From Ceratothoa steindachneri (taxonomy: Eukaryota > Arthropoda > Malacostraca > Isopoda > Cymothoidae), in the NCBI GenBank assembly GCA_963969495.1, contig OZ018318.1, positions 95,881,413-95,945,412 on the forward strand: a stretch of DNA of 64,000 bases, given 5' to 3'. Of the stretch, positions 1 to 11,500 are shown in pieces. Position 1 is the stretch's first letter. The number at the start of each line of letters is the position of its first letter. A program made the position numbers and the translations under genes. Below the pieces are notes generated by a model. The model worked only from the letters and a program-made list of their open reading frames with translations. It was not told where the DNA came from and did no database searches.

Positions 1-403
1 CGGTTGTAGCTACTGCAGGCAGTTAGTAGGCCAAAAGGAAGACGAGTGAATTCCATTAAACCTTTGTCTGTAGGAAAGGCTGTTAGTTTCCTCGCTGATG
101 CCTTTAGGGGGATCTGATAATAGGCCTTACATAGGTCTATCTCATGAAGTAGGCGGCTCCTTCGAAGAGATGTAAATTTTGGTCAATTAGGGAAAGAGGC
201 ACGGCGTCGAACATGGTGACGGTGTTTAACTTCCGAAAATCGATGCACATCCTAAAGGCCTGGTCTGGCTTGCGGACAATGACTATTGGAGAACAGTAGT
301 CGGATGTAGATGGCTCGATAATCCCTAATTGCAAAAGATTGTCGACTTCCTCATTGGAAGCGTCTCTTAAATGCACCGGTACGGGATAGGGTTTACATCG
401 CAC
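1..403 (-). pseudogene. Ty3/gypsy reverse transcriptase, N-terminal half, frameshifted
   Basis: The minus strand from 403 to 137 encodes a gypsy RT entry region with EEVDNLLQLGIIEPS, a SPIVIVRKPD stretch and CIDFRKLN, the usual start of the fingers/palm. Near 145-150 the frame shifts. The minus strand from there to the window edge continues in another frame with DLCKAYYQIPL and then EFTRLPFGLLTACS, the expected next RT motifs. The YxDD box would lie beyond base 1. A second shift near 367-403 separates this piece from the upstream frame. RT would copy element RNA to DNA in a virus-like particle; this copy cannot. The motif order is a direct reading; the gypsy assignment follows from family motifs. 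Confidence 0.85.
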
Positions 404-1134
404 AGGTCGAGCGTAGTGAGGGCGATATCATGTTCGAACTGAGTCGAGCATTCTGGTGACTTGGAAATGATGTCACTAAATTCTTCCAAAAGCGCCATCA
501 TTTGGTTCCTTTGGACAGGGGTGAGGTCAGAGTTTACATCTAACTCGGGGAAAGGTTTTTTTATGGGGGGCAGCTTGGACGGGAGGACGGGGATGGAAAA
601 ATCTTCGCTTGACTCTACGCAAATCAAATTAACAATATTTAGGGGTTTGTTTGGGTGGACAGCGTCAATTACCCTTTCTTCTTCGAAGGTGACTCTCGAG
701 AAGGGCTCTGAAATGACTGGGGTTCTTTGCAGAGGAGCTGGGGATATTTGACCTTTTGCCGAGGTTTTCTGGCACAAATCGCACGTTTTGCAGAATTCTG
801 CAATATCTTTGGCTGCACCGGGCCAAATAAAGTATTTAAATACTCGCTGAGAAGTCTTGTTATGACCGAAATGACCGGCCATGGGACTTTCATGTGCTAC
901 TCGCAGGATTTGGTCTACATGTGTGCGCGGAATACACATGACCTTGGAAGGTGGGTCCGAATCATCTTGCAGGGTGCGAAATAGAAGGAAGTCGTTAATG
1001 ATGTACCTTATGGTTCGGTTCTCTCGAACAATCACCTCTTCATTCTTTCGGGCCTTTTCCCAAAGGGATTGAAGTAAAAGGCATCTCTGCTGAGCTCTGA
1101 GGAATTGGGCATTACTCGTTGGAACCTTTATCAA
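367..1134 (-). pseudogene. Gypsy integrase zinc-binding domain fused to RT leader
   Basis: A 255-residue open frame. Residues about 81-121 form an integrase H2C2 zinc module (HESPMAGHFGHNKT, then FCKTCDLCQKT; H81, H88, C118, C121). After SPAPLQRTPVISEPF the normal D,D-35-E integrase core is missing. The frame instead continues through an acidic/proline linker into LTPVQRNQMMALLEEFSDII and FEHDI, the stretch that precedes RT in gypsy polyproteins. A similar linker occurs between protease and RT in the element at 44364-46100. So integrase sequence lies upstream of RT in one frame, the reverse of normal gypsy order. I infer a deletion between tandem copies; a Gmr1-like domain order is the alternative. 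The first Met lies at the edge of an inverted repeat and is probably not a true start. Confidence 0.8.
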
Positions 1135-1279
1135 GCTCGATTCTATGATTCTTCTCTTAACATAGTTAGCCGATTTAAATACTATTTTGCTTCCATTGAA
1201 ATCGATCGTATGATTCTTGTCTCTAACATGGCGAAATATTCCACTATGTTAAGAGAAGAATCGTAGAATCGAGCTTGAT
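1130..1279. repeat. 37-bp inverted repeat (foldback)
   Basis: Arms at 1130-1166 and 1243-1279 are reverse complements with one mismatch, separated by 76 bp. The spacer holds a third, diverged copy of the arm core near 1209-1231 in direct orientation to the left arm. The left arm starts where the gypsy open frame ends, so the repeat probably marks the truncation or insertion point. It could be a small MITE or a foldback formed during repair. No coding content. Confidence 0.8.
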
Positions 1280-1599
1280 ATCGTCAGTTCCTAATTTAAA
1301 TCTATCTGAGGGTCAATTTTTTTTTAATTCTGTAATAAGAGAGCATACAAACAAAATAGTTAAATGTCAGCCCTGCAATATGTTTAAGCCTAACCCCCCC
1401 TCCCCAGATTAGCCACAAGTAGGGGATTAGAGAAAAAAAGAGGGGATCTTGTGTTATGCTTATAGGCATTCTCTTATATTTTCTACGCAGTGTCAGTTGA
1501 AAAAGGGTGTGAGATACACCAAAACTGTTCTGAATTAAATTGTCTTCAGAGAATGTGGTTTAATTCCTCATCTTTTCTTGCGATATTGCATTAATTTTT

Positions 1600-1602
<3 letters not shown>
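1280..1602. other. Unassigned AT-rich spacer
   Basis: No gene or recognisable element. It contains a C-rich run near 1392-1402 and a purine stretch near 1430-1445. Confidence 0.5.

Positions 1603-1657
<55 letters not shown>
1603..1657. repeat. (TA)n microsatellite
   Basis: Uninterrupted AT dinucleotides directly abutting the left terminus of the Tc1 element. With the tract at 2898-2974 it looks like one original microsatellite split by insertion. Confidence 0.95.
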
Positions 1658-1660
<3 letters not shown>

Positions 1661-2894
1661 GGAATGGAGAAAACAATTGGAACACCTTTTAAATTCAATG
1701 AATATTTATATAATTCTGAATTGGTCCTCTTTTTGCTTTCTGAACAGGATTGATGCGTCTTGAAATTGATTCCTTCAGCTTCTTATCTTCACTTATCTTC
1801 ATTGAGAGGAATCTTGAGCCATCCTCCCTGCAATACCTGTGCCAACTGTTTCAGATACGACGCTCCAAGCTGCACCACAATTGTTAAATAATATTAAGAT
1901 CTGGAGATTGTGGGGGCCACTGCATGTGTTGTAGCTCACTCCTAGGCTCTTCATACAAATTATTAACCACATCAGCAGTGTGTATTGGGGCATTGTTATT
2001 ATGAAAAAAGCACTCACCATCAAACAATAAGTCCGGATCATGGGATGGACTTGAACTTCCAGAATATTCAGATATTTGTTGCTGTTGATCCTACCATGCA
2101 GGGCAACGATTGTACCAAGAGAATTCAAGCATATTGCTGCCCAAACTATCACTGAACCTACTCGGTGCTCCACTGTAGGAAGAAGGCCGTCAGGATTTAA
2201 AGCTTACCCGAGCTGCCTCTACACATAAACTGGCCCTGTAGTGGAAAAAAAGAGAAAAGTTGGACTCGTCGGAGGATATTACTTACTTCCAATGGTCTGT
2301 CGATCAGCACTTGTGATCTCTACACCACTTCAGCCTTTTCTAAATGTTTTGATGAGAAAGTAGAGGTTTCCTGCAGGCGGATGTATTGAGCTCACGACGA
2401 ACAGTTTTGGCCGCAACTGGTCTAGTGAAATGTTGTTTCAACTCTGCAGTCATTTAAGAGACAGATGTCCAGAGATTTTTCATCACAATGTGTTTTCACA
2501 CTCGTCGGTGTTTTTCAGCGAGCACCGAAGTCGTGCTGGCATTACTCTTCTTGCTGGATATTTTGCCCTGCTTCTTGAATTCTGCCATGGTCCTTGATAA
2601 TGTAGCTCTCGAAAAGCCAAGGACTTTAGCTGTTCTACGGACGGAAGCTCCTGTAACTCGAGCTCCACTCCAACAATTTGCACTTTTTCGAACTCAGTTA
2701 GATCACGCATCATGACATCCATACCAGGATATACAAAAAAAATTTAAATAATTCTTAAAATTTATTAATAAAACTATGTATCTATGTATAATAAAAACAA
2801 ATACTCACAATAAAATTCGGATGGATATTCGTAATATTATGGCACATTAAAATATTGGTGTTAAATTTCTACTGATCCAACTATTTTGTACACC

Positions 2895-2897
<3 letters not shown>
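1658..2897 (-). mobile_element. Tc1/mariner element, Tc1 subgroup, about 1.24 kb
   Basis: Both ends start AGGGG when read inward (1658 onward; complement of the bases before 2898) and are flanked by TA, the Tc1/mariner target. The terminal repeats are short and diverged. Transposase remnants lie on the minus strand. 2722-2483 encodes an N-terminal DNA-binding start (DLTEFEKVQIVG). 2173-1799 encodes GSVIVWAAICLNSLGTIVALHGRIN, the conserved strand around the first catalytic Asp in this group. In a shifted frame FFHNNNAPIHTADVV and WPPQSPDLN follow. The second catalytic Asp of the usual (Q/D)DNAP motif reads Asn. Length matches a complete Tc1 element. Frameshifts and the lost Asp make it inactive. 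Confidence 0.85.
1799..2722 (-). pseudogene. Tc1 transposase, frameshifted
   Basis: Coding remnant inside the 1658-2897 element. The N-terminal helix-turn-helix part is at the right end and the DDE domain is on the left. The reading frame changes at least twice between the DNA-binding part and the SPDLN motif near 1890-1915. Family function is cut-and-paste of a TA-flanked element; the substitution at the second catalytic residue and the frame breaks exclude activity. Confidence 0.8.

Positions 2898-2974
<77 letters not shown>
2898..2974. repeat. (TA)n microsatellite
   Basis: Pure TA tract abutting the right end of the Tc1 element. The apparent Ile-Tyr repeat reading through it is not a gene. 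Confidence 0.95.
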
Positions 2975-2976
<2 letters not shown>

Positions 2977-3072
2977 ACAGAAATAACAATGCAAGGAAAA
3001 TTACTGCTGTCATTTTTTTATATTTCCTGTCGACGTTTCAACCATATGTCATCTTCCTAGGCCTATAAAATA
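2975..3072 (-). repeat. Penelope-like 3'-terminal motif (candidate)
   Basis: Read on the minus strand this holds a gaagatgacatatggttgaa motif followed by acgtcgacaggaaat and then the TA tract. Such tails are familiar to me at the 3' side of Penelope-like and related retroelements. No coding part of the element is visible next to it. Assignment rests on motif resemblance only. Confidence 0.35.
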
Positions 3073-3074
3073 AA

Positions 3075-5740
3075 TCGTCATCATCACCCTGTGTCATATC
3101 TTTCCAGGACGTCAGCAACCAAAGATTTTCATAATTCTTGACAAGCCCATGGTTAAACTAGGAATAGTACGTAGTGAGGGCTCCTCTCGTCTTTTACAAA
3201 TATAACTTCGATAGATTTAGTTTCGGAAAGAAAAATTATAGTTCAAATAATTTTAAAAAGTAGAGTTTAGATTTATAGTAAAAATACTGGTTTTTTAAAT
3301 ATTTAAATTAGTTAGCGACTGCGAAAATTACTTAAATTTCACAAGGAGGATTATGAGTTAAATCTTTATGTAAAACATTTTAGAAAAAACTTATTAAACG
3401 AAATAGGCGCCTCTGAGATAATTATCTAATGGAAGAATGCTAAACTGAAGTTTGTTGCATCGATGGTTTGGGAAAAACCGAATCACCCCGTTTATCAATG
3501 CTACTTCTGCCTTGTAAATGTCAAAGGATTCACCAAGAAAAAAGACGATACATGAAATACTCTAAAATACACTCCGGTAACCGGGTACTTCTCTATTGAG
3601 ATGAAACACATGTAGCTCTTTTTATCGCCCTGTGATTTATTAATGAGGATGCACCTACTTCATCCCCAGACTATGCTGGAGATTCAAAGGACAAGCTATG
3701 GAATTCTTTTTCTGATGAGTGGTAATTTTATGTCTATCGTAGAGTCTATTTACCTTGTTGTACTCAATACCTATTATCGCACTCTAAGGCCTTCAAATAC
3801 AGTGAGGGAATATATACCAAATTAAATCTAAACTTCACTAAATAATTAGACACAAAGACCAGAACTAGAAGTGAAGGAAATTTTAACCCATCTCCAAACT
3901 TCGATTACTCTGTGCCTCAGGCAATATTAAAAATATAAATTCGAAAACGCTAAATTTAATGACCTAAAATTGTCTTTGAACTTAGCGTGAAGCCGTTGGT
4001 AGAAGACCCACTGAGAGATATATTGGGGCATAGAAAGAGGTTTTGCTTGTATAGCTTCAGTATTTTGCTTGAGTTTTGAGCTTTGTACTGTAGGTACTCT
4101 ATGGTGGCGACTACCCCTTGCTAACAGACTAATTGATTGTTCATTACTGAAGAGAAGGTCCTCGTCTCCTTTGCTGTCACATCTTTGTTTGCTTTCATAC
4201 TTCGTGGACACGTGGGCAATTCTATTGTTATAGGGAGTAACAAAATGTTATTTTAGAACATTTTGTATGACCTTTACCTCACCTTGACCTTATATGATTC
4301 CATCATGATTAAACACCAAATGAATAGCAAACAGATGTACTCTTCTTTCTTAGTTGTAATTGCTGCTGCTGTTGCGCTCATAATGCAGGGATTTGCGGCG
4401 CTTTCCCTCTTCGTACCTCACACAACCACCACTTAGGTGATAGAGTTCGATGAAACGTTTGTAATCATGGACCAGAAGATTGTCATTGATTTCTATATCT
4501 AAATTATTATTATCACAAGATACCCTTCATTAAGTAGCAGGCGCAAGTCTGCTTTCTGTCCTTGTTAGACATTATTGTTCAAATTAGTTGCGGAGAACTG
4601 TTTACAAAAGGATGACGCACACATACCACGTATTTGATTTAAAGACCGGTCATTGTTTGAACCACAGAAAGAGCAGTGTTACTACACATTTAAAACTAGC
4701 TCAAACTTACTGCATGGATGCTAATTGTGTTTTGAGAAAAAGAAGCTTCGCAAAACAGTGTTACATGAGAACCATTCCCCTAATCGTTTTGTAAAAGCTA
4801 AGAGGAGATCTCAAACATGACGATCCGATGACGTACAGACGTAAAAAGAGAAACTTTTCCTATGTTTCCAAGACCTCCGAGTTCATGTCCTGGCATTTTT
4901 AAGTATTCTGCGCAGCCAGTTAATTAGTGTGAAAGACATAGTCAGAGTAAAGGAGAAGTAGGAAATGTTATATGAACTCCAGTTTGAAAGGCGTGCCGCC
5001 AAATGCCTTGACCAAATATCTAAGAGGCTTCGTAAACGAATTGAAGAACACCAAATTGCTTCTCGAAGAAAGACTCCCTCTTGTTAGTTACGTGCCAGCG
5101 CCTCACCAATTGACACAAAATGAATTAAGATGATAAAAAACTTGGCTTAAGCTTGAAGAAAGAAGAGTTGGGAGTTCCAAGAAAGGTGAGAATCCAAGGG
5201 AAGGTTTAATCAACCGTCACATTGTGATAAATCCTGATTATGGCATCCTAAATTATACTCTTAGACTATTTTCTATTCCCTTCTATGGATCATTCATTAT
5301 TGGTTATGTTTGGCATTTCATTTTTATTTCCATTCTTTGTATGAACTTTATCTTTCCTTTTCTGATACGGTTTCCACTTCCATTCCCAACCTTTGTCACC
5401 TTTTCTAGCTCCACTTGCTTCGTGAGACCAATTTTAAGAGATAATAAATTGGTATTTATTAGGTATCCAGCCACATTGCTGTCCACTCGTCAGAATAAAA
5501 GAGACAAAGAGAATTCAACTTAGATTATACCAGTGAATTCCTAGGAAAAAACTGGACATCATACTGCCGATAAATAGGCAAGGCTAGTAATCTTAGAGCG
5601 GAGTGTAAAGATGTCGTCGAATATAGTCAAGTAAACCCTTCCTGTGTTTCGAGTGCGTGGGAGATTTATAATATAAGCAGATTGCAAATTAACCGAATGT
5701 AGGTTGACCAACAGTCAACCTTCTTGGAGGTTCCAGGATA
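3075..5740. other. AT-rich DNA, no supported gene
   Basis: Several open frames of 60-99 residues occur (for example 3927-4211 minus and 5224-5523 plus). None shows a domain, a conserved motif or splice context I can defend. The 5224-5523 frame is hydrophobic by composition only. A stretch near 4980-5080 reads as a charged helical peptide on the plus strand but is broken by stops. Confidence 0.5.
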
Positions 5741-5829
5741 ACAGAAAACGGTAGAAGAATAAATTTACTAGTATTCAAATTAATATTATTTTACAAGGGT
5801 AAATAGTTTTGAAACAAGCTATATACAAA

Positions 5830-6470
5830 TTACAGGTAAACGGGTGGTCTCTGCGGCTAAAAGGGGGGGCGAGCCTTGGTGTGGACGGTCACCGTACAAA
5901 CAAACGAAAATATTGACCGAGATTCACTCGAATGACCTTGAGCGTATACAAAGCAGACGATGAAGGCTTAGACTTATGGGGGGGGGGATAGAGAGCACTT
6001 GCACAGGAGAGTTGCGAGTTGCTGATAGCTCGAAGATTTGGTGCGAGGCAGTAATCCTTGCGTTGGAGCAAAGTTCAAATAATACTCTCTTTATAATGAC
6101 TATCAACGGGGTAAACTTAGATCTTGCTTTCGAGCCTGTATGAAGTAGACTCACGTGAATTAACTAGGATGCCCCGAGCTTGAGGGCTTCTGCGAGAATA
6201 ATACACAGTCCAACGGGGCGCAAATAGCGGGTACCGATGGGGAGCGGGCAGAGGAAACTGACGGGGCCGGGCGGGCGGTGGTAACTGACGGGATATGACG
6301 GGGGGCGGAATCTCACTTCCAACTTTGCCGTCAGAGGATTTATAGTGAGGTCGAGTGGGGCTTTCCCCCTCCGTCCAAAGAGAGAGTTCCAGGGTCAGGG
6401 GCATCGGCAGACGAGTATAGTGTTTCTCCATTGAAGGGCGCAGGAGCGTCTATCTTCCTCTCTCTCTCTT
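5830..6470. other. GC-rich island, possibly a solo LTR
   Basis: This block is far richer in G and C than its flanks and has G runs near 5862 and 5975. It ends on the right in a (TC)n stretch near 6450-6470. The minus strand from 6431 to 6117 is open for 104 residues but proline/arginine-rich with no motif. On the minus strand an ACTATAAATCC sequence near 6335-6345 could be a TATA box. The composition resembles an LTR or a CpG-type promoter; no second copy or flanking gene is visible here. Confidence 0.35.
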
Positions 6471-6479
6471 TTTCTGATC

Positions 6480-7380
6480 TCTGAAATATATCCAGAATAA
6501 AGAAACATGAGACTGTTTAATTACATCGTCATGAATACAACGCTTTGAAGTGGGCTTTTGACGGGGCCACCATTGCAACCAAAAGAAGCTTCAAATTCAT
6601 TGAGATAACAAACTGAATAAAGCATTCTTGCATCTAAGTTTTGAAACAGAAATGATTTCATTTATTTTTGTCACAAGCTATCAAGTACCTACAAAAAATG
6701 ATCTCCACTTACATAGTTTGATGATATTCTTTATCATAACTCTCTCCATAAAATTTAAATGAAACCCTAATGATGGCTTCACGGCAAAGAACTGCCCCAC
6801 CAGAAATATAAATTGTATTTTCAAGACATGTCTCTCTACATGCTGCGATAAAGCCAGATGTCGCTTCAAGCAACTATAACATCCTACTTAAAATTAACAT
6901 GTAACCACTCACCATTACATGAACTTTCCATTTTGGCACATCATTGTTCCTGAATTAATATCCAATAACAGAGACAACTCCAGAAATAAAACATAGTGAA
7001 GAACAAATTTAGAAGTATACAAAGAAGAACTCCGTAATTTTATCCGATGGATCTTACTGATAGAAGCCTGGAAGTATTTTAGGAAAAGAACACTAGAATA
7101 GTAAAAATAATCTTCATGGTAGACGATCAATTATGCTTAGTACGAGACTCCGTACTCTTCCCTACTCTCATTGGACAGAATATAAGAAAAAAATTTGACA
7201 TATGACATAAATTTGATTTCCGGGCCCAAGACAGACTTGGAGACTAATAAATTGAATTAAAGGCGATACCTAAGATGGAAAATCAAAATAAAAAACGAAG
7301 TGAAATTTCATGAAGATAGGAATACCAAACAGTTTCACGGCTGCTGGAAGTCTATGTTTTCCACAACAAGAGGTGATAAT
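6480..7380. other. AT-rich DNA, nothing recognised
   Basis: Short open frames only, with no family motif on either strand. Confidence 0.4.
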
Positions 7381-8520
7381 GAAGACTTAAAGCTAGATAT
7401 AGACGAAATTATCCACAGCTATTATGTATTTAACATTATAGGAAACTATGCCTAACATCATCAGTATTGCATGAAAGACTAGAAATTCTGGGACCAGAGT
7501 CAATTACAATAACGAAAGAAATAAGAGAGACAATCAATTCATTTTAACGAAAACCGCCCTACCGCAGAAGAATGACCAGAATAAACCTCACTAATGCATC
7601 CCACAATATTGTTGAAACAATTATTTCCATTCCAAAACCACGAAAACCATATACACAGTTACCTCAAGAGTTACACACCTATATCTCTATTAAATTTTAT
7701 GGATAAATTATTCTGAAAATATCCTTAACCCGAGATATGGGAATAACTTGAGGAAAAGAATGTATATGCTAACTACCATTTCGGATTTATAAAAAATTAG
7801 ACACCACAATAGCACATAACTTAATAACGTAAAATATAACCAAAGCCAAATGAAAGAAAATGTACATTGATCTGATCCTGGGAGAAGTAGAAGAAGCATT
7901 TGACAAATTCAGGATCAATGCTGAAAACATAAGATATTAGATCTACATATGAACAATAATGTGGGGAGAATTCTCTGCAATTACACAGATCGAATATTCC
8001 ACCGGTTGATCTACTAGCTGTTCTCGATATATGCACCAGACGAGCCAACACCAACAAATTCTAATTGCTTAAACGTTTAATCTGCGGACGAAATAATCAA
8101 TCTCCTCTTCAACACATGCAGAAAGGAACGCTTTCAGGTTACGACGACAGTATTTGAAATCAGCAACTTCAGTGACTACCAGAGAAATTCGAAATTAAGT
8201 TCTAATACCAAGAAAATTTACGAAACTCACCATCTCAAAAAACAATGTAGATGATTTCGAATTAGATCACCATTCTGAAGATAAATCTTGGGATTACAAA
8301 TAAAATCTAAGGATATAAAAACACATTGCTGACAGAAACCCATAAAATGAAAGTGCAAATACAAAAGCGAACAGAGATTAGGCGCCTCTGTCTATATCTG
8401 TTTGAAGTTTAACGAATAAATGTGCAATAAAAGGGCAATGGAAGTGACTGATAATTAGAAGGGTGCGTAGTTTGGATTCCATGATAAACAAAATGGAGTT
8501 TTTCCATTCTATCAATCTAT
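7380..8520 (+). pseudogene. Degenerate LINE reverse transcriptase debris
   Basis: Frame-shifting translation of the plus strand gives blocks in the order of a LINE RT. A PRKPYTQLPQ-like block (7620-7690) is followed by NYHFGFIKN near 7765-7800 and MYIDLILGEVEEAFDKFR at about 7860-7915, resembling the HxFR..K and DVSKAFDKV motifs. Then LCNYTDRIF lies near 7970-8000. A C-terminal stretch with SKNNVDDFELDHH falls near 8235-8280. Stops and shifts are dense. The order supports a very old Jockey-like LINE; subfamily is uncertain. Confidence 0.5.
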
Positions 8521-11500
8521 CTAATAATAGATGAAGGCCAACTTCTACTCTCTTACTCACTTTTTCATTTCAACCTTTTATTTCCAATACTGCTACTCTC
8601 CACCTACTTCGGCTCCAACAACCTTTTCCCACTTGTGCTCACTTGTGCTAAATGTTGTATGCTATACTCCTTCTGAACGCACTCATGATGTGCCAGGAGA
8701 GGTCACTGATAGGTTTTTTCTCTTATACATTTAGTGTTCATTCAGCTAATTCTGAGCTACCGTATGCTTTTGCAATGTTTTCCAGGAAATTTGAACGTTT
8801 TTGAATGATTTGATGATGTATTAGGATGTCTGATATTTTTACGTACTGAGTGAGTTGCGTTTGATTGGTAATGTAAACACTTAACAGATTAACAAGTCAA
8901 GTTTTTTAACCAAATGTATCTGCTGGCTGGGAATTGAAAATTATTGATGGCGTGTTATTTACAGAACACTAATCGAATGGAGAGTTGGACAGTTGCGTTT
9001 CCTGGAAGTTGAGCATGCCGTAGAGCTGCTTTTGCCTCGGTGATAGGATTGTAAACTCCTCTTTTATGTGAGCTAGTGTGCCCTATGTCTAATAATGAAG
9101 TCATTGAATGTGATCCGTGGATGCTGTGATGACGTGATCCATTATTCGTCCTGCATTGAAGGCATTCAATGGTCCGTCCGAGCTCACCACTTAATAGCGA
9201 GGTTTAAGATTCATTGCAGCGTAATTAATACTTTATTGTAGGTTGCACTACAACTCGTATAAGGCTCAATTCTCTGCATTTATTTTAGATGACAAAGGAT
9301 TTCTACAGCAATTTGGCTAGTAGACTCAAGGTACCTTTCTTTACTAAATAAATTGAGATGAAGAATGAGATATTAGTGATCTAAATTAACGCGAGTGTTA
9401 ATACATCTGACACTGTACATGCCATGGAATGTGTCGTGAGGTAAATGAATAGATTTAAGTGAATTAAAGTCATCCATTGGTGAAAGCAGCGTTATGAGGT
9501 TATTGTCGTCGCTGATGAAGTGAGAGGACTTAGATCGTGGATTAAGGATACAACTATCTGACTGTGTGTTCATTCATTGAGTAATGCTTGGTAAAAGAAA
9601 AAAGTAGAGTGGGTCAGTTTAATTCCTTCATTGATGTAAGAAGGAAATGTTAACGCATGTGAAAAGAATAAAACTTCATTCATGATGTTATGCCCAGTTG
9701 TTAAATTGTAAATTCATCCAACGCGTAGTGTCTGAAGAGATTAATAGTTATACTTTATGTTAGTTAAATTGCATCCTCGGTGCAAATAACGTAATGAAAA
9801 GGCCAATGGGGAGAGATTCGTTAGGGACTATAGTGTCTCTGAGAAGGAAGATAGTGTATTTATTTGTAAGAAAAATGGTGCACTTAATGCACTAAAGTGG
9901 TGCACTATTTAGAACGCTTTGTCTTTAACGGAAACATTTTTGCGTTGTCTATGCTCTTAAATACTGAAAATAAATAAAAGGACAATATTCTGTTCCTCGT
10001 CCCTGACTGCTTTTATAAGTAATCATAGTATAATAAGTGAATCATACACCAATTGAAAGCCTAAATTCAAGTGCAGGCCGAATAAGCATACTGAATACAA
10101 CTTCCACATAGAGTTGATAAGACCAATTTTCTAAGCAAACGCTAAATCACCGCAATCTAGTGCGCACGAATCTGTCCTACGCACAAGGAGAAACCTGTAG
10201 CTACACAACTCTTTTCAGTAGTGAGAGAGGCAACGCTCATGAAGATTACCTAGACATAGATATTCAACAGATTTGCTTGATATGAGGGGATTGAGTAGTA
10301 ATCACAATAATGTTGAATGGAACGCTGCATCAGATGGCGCTATGTGATTAAATTGTGTCCGAATCTGAAGCAAGATAAACGACCAGAAGAACTTGAGGAA
10401 ACTTTAAGTTCCCGTCGGCCCTCTGCAATCTATTTCGCGACGCAGCACAAAGGGTCATTTATTCTTTCAATATAGACCGAGTGGGAAAGAAATAAAGAAT
10501 AAGTGGAGAAAATTGGAAGAAGAGGGAGAGTCAGGTATATACCCTACGTCACCAGAAGGTAGTGTGTGCTCTACTGCGAATAAAATGTTCATGAAAATAT
10601 TAGAATTAAATCACCCAATCAGGCTTATCGATAATCCTTTAATGCAAACGCCCCGATGCTCTACCACACACAATCGGAATGTATATAAAACCAAGTTATC
10701 TGTAAATGAATATGCGCGCGTTTGTACGTTTACTACTCCGAGTTGGTTTCACTAATATAAAGTTCTTATTGCGGCTGGGGTATAGATTTGTATTCAGGAA
10801 TCTAAGTTATGTCATGAGGTAGGCCATCAAATTTATGTACAACTACAATTATTTTCTTTCTCTCACATAATATGGTATAAAAACTATATTTACTCAGACG
10901 ATACCACCGGCTTGTCTACTTGTTTTAAGTTCTTGTTGCTCTGCAAAAATCATCAATTATACTGCATGTACCGGAACAACTGCAGTAATAGGCACATTTT
11001 CCTACCAGTAAAATGATTGTATTACCCTCTCTGTGTTGGGATTTTCTAAAGCTTGCTTGTACTTGTACATAGTGTCGGAAAACACATAACCATTAACCAT
11101 CAAATTCGCAGTTACACCTATCTGCATTACTGATGCATAAATTATATCAATAACCACTTAAAGTTTTTTATTTATATTAAAGAAATATACAAACTAGGTA
11201 GATGCCACTTGCATCTGAGATATACTTGCTATATAATCGATTTAGCTCTTTCTCATCCCATAAAATAAGTTTTTTATTTCACCGTTTGTCAGATTTTGAT
11301 CTTTCAAACTACTACTAGTACAAATTTTAGTAATCTGTTATGAAAAGGAGGAAAGATTAGCCAACATTAATTTCCGAGGAAATTTTATTAAGAATGTAAA
11401 AAAGTAAAGAAATTCATTGAAATAAAGCCTTCTAAGTATTAATATCTATTGTCCCTTAATTTTTTAAATAAAGCAAAGATATGTGTGATGAGGCACAAAA

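Noticed and set aside
367..1134. Calling the fused frame a Gmr1-type element
   Set aside because: The integrase core is missing, and a matching linker in family A follows the protease, so deletion between gypsy copies explains it equally well or better.
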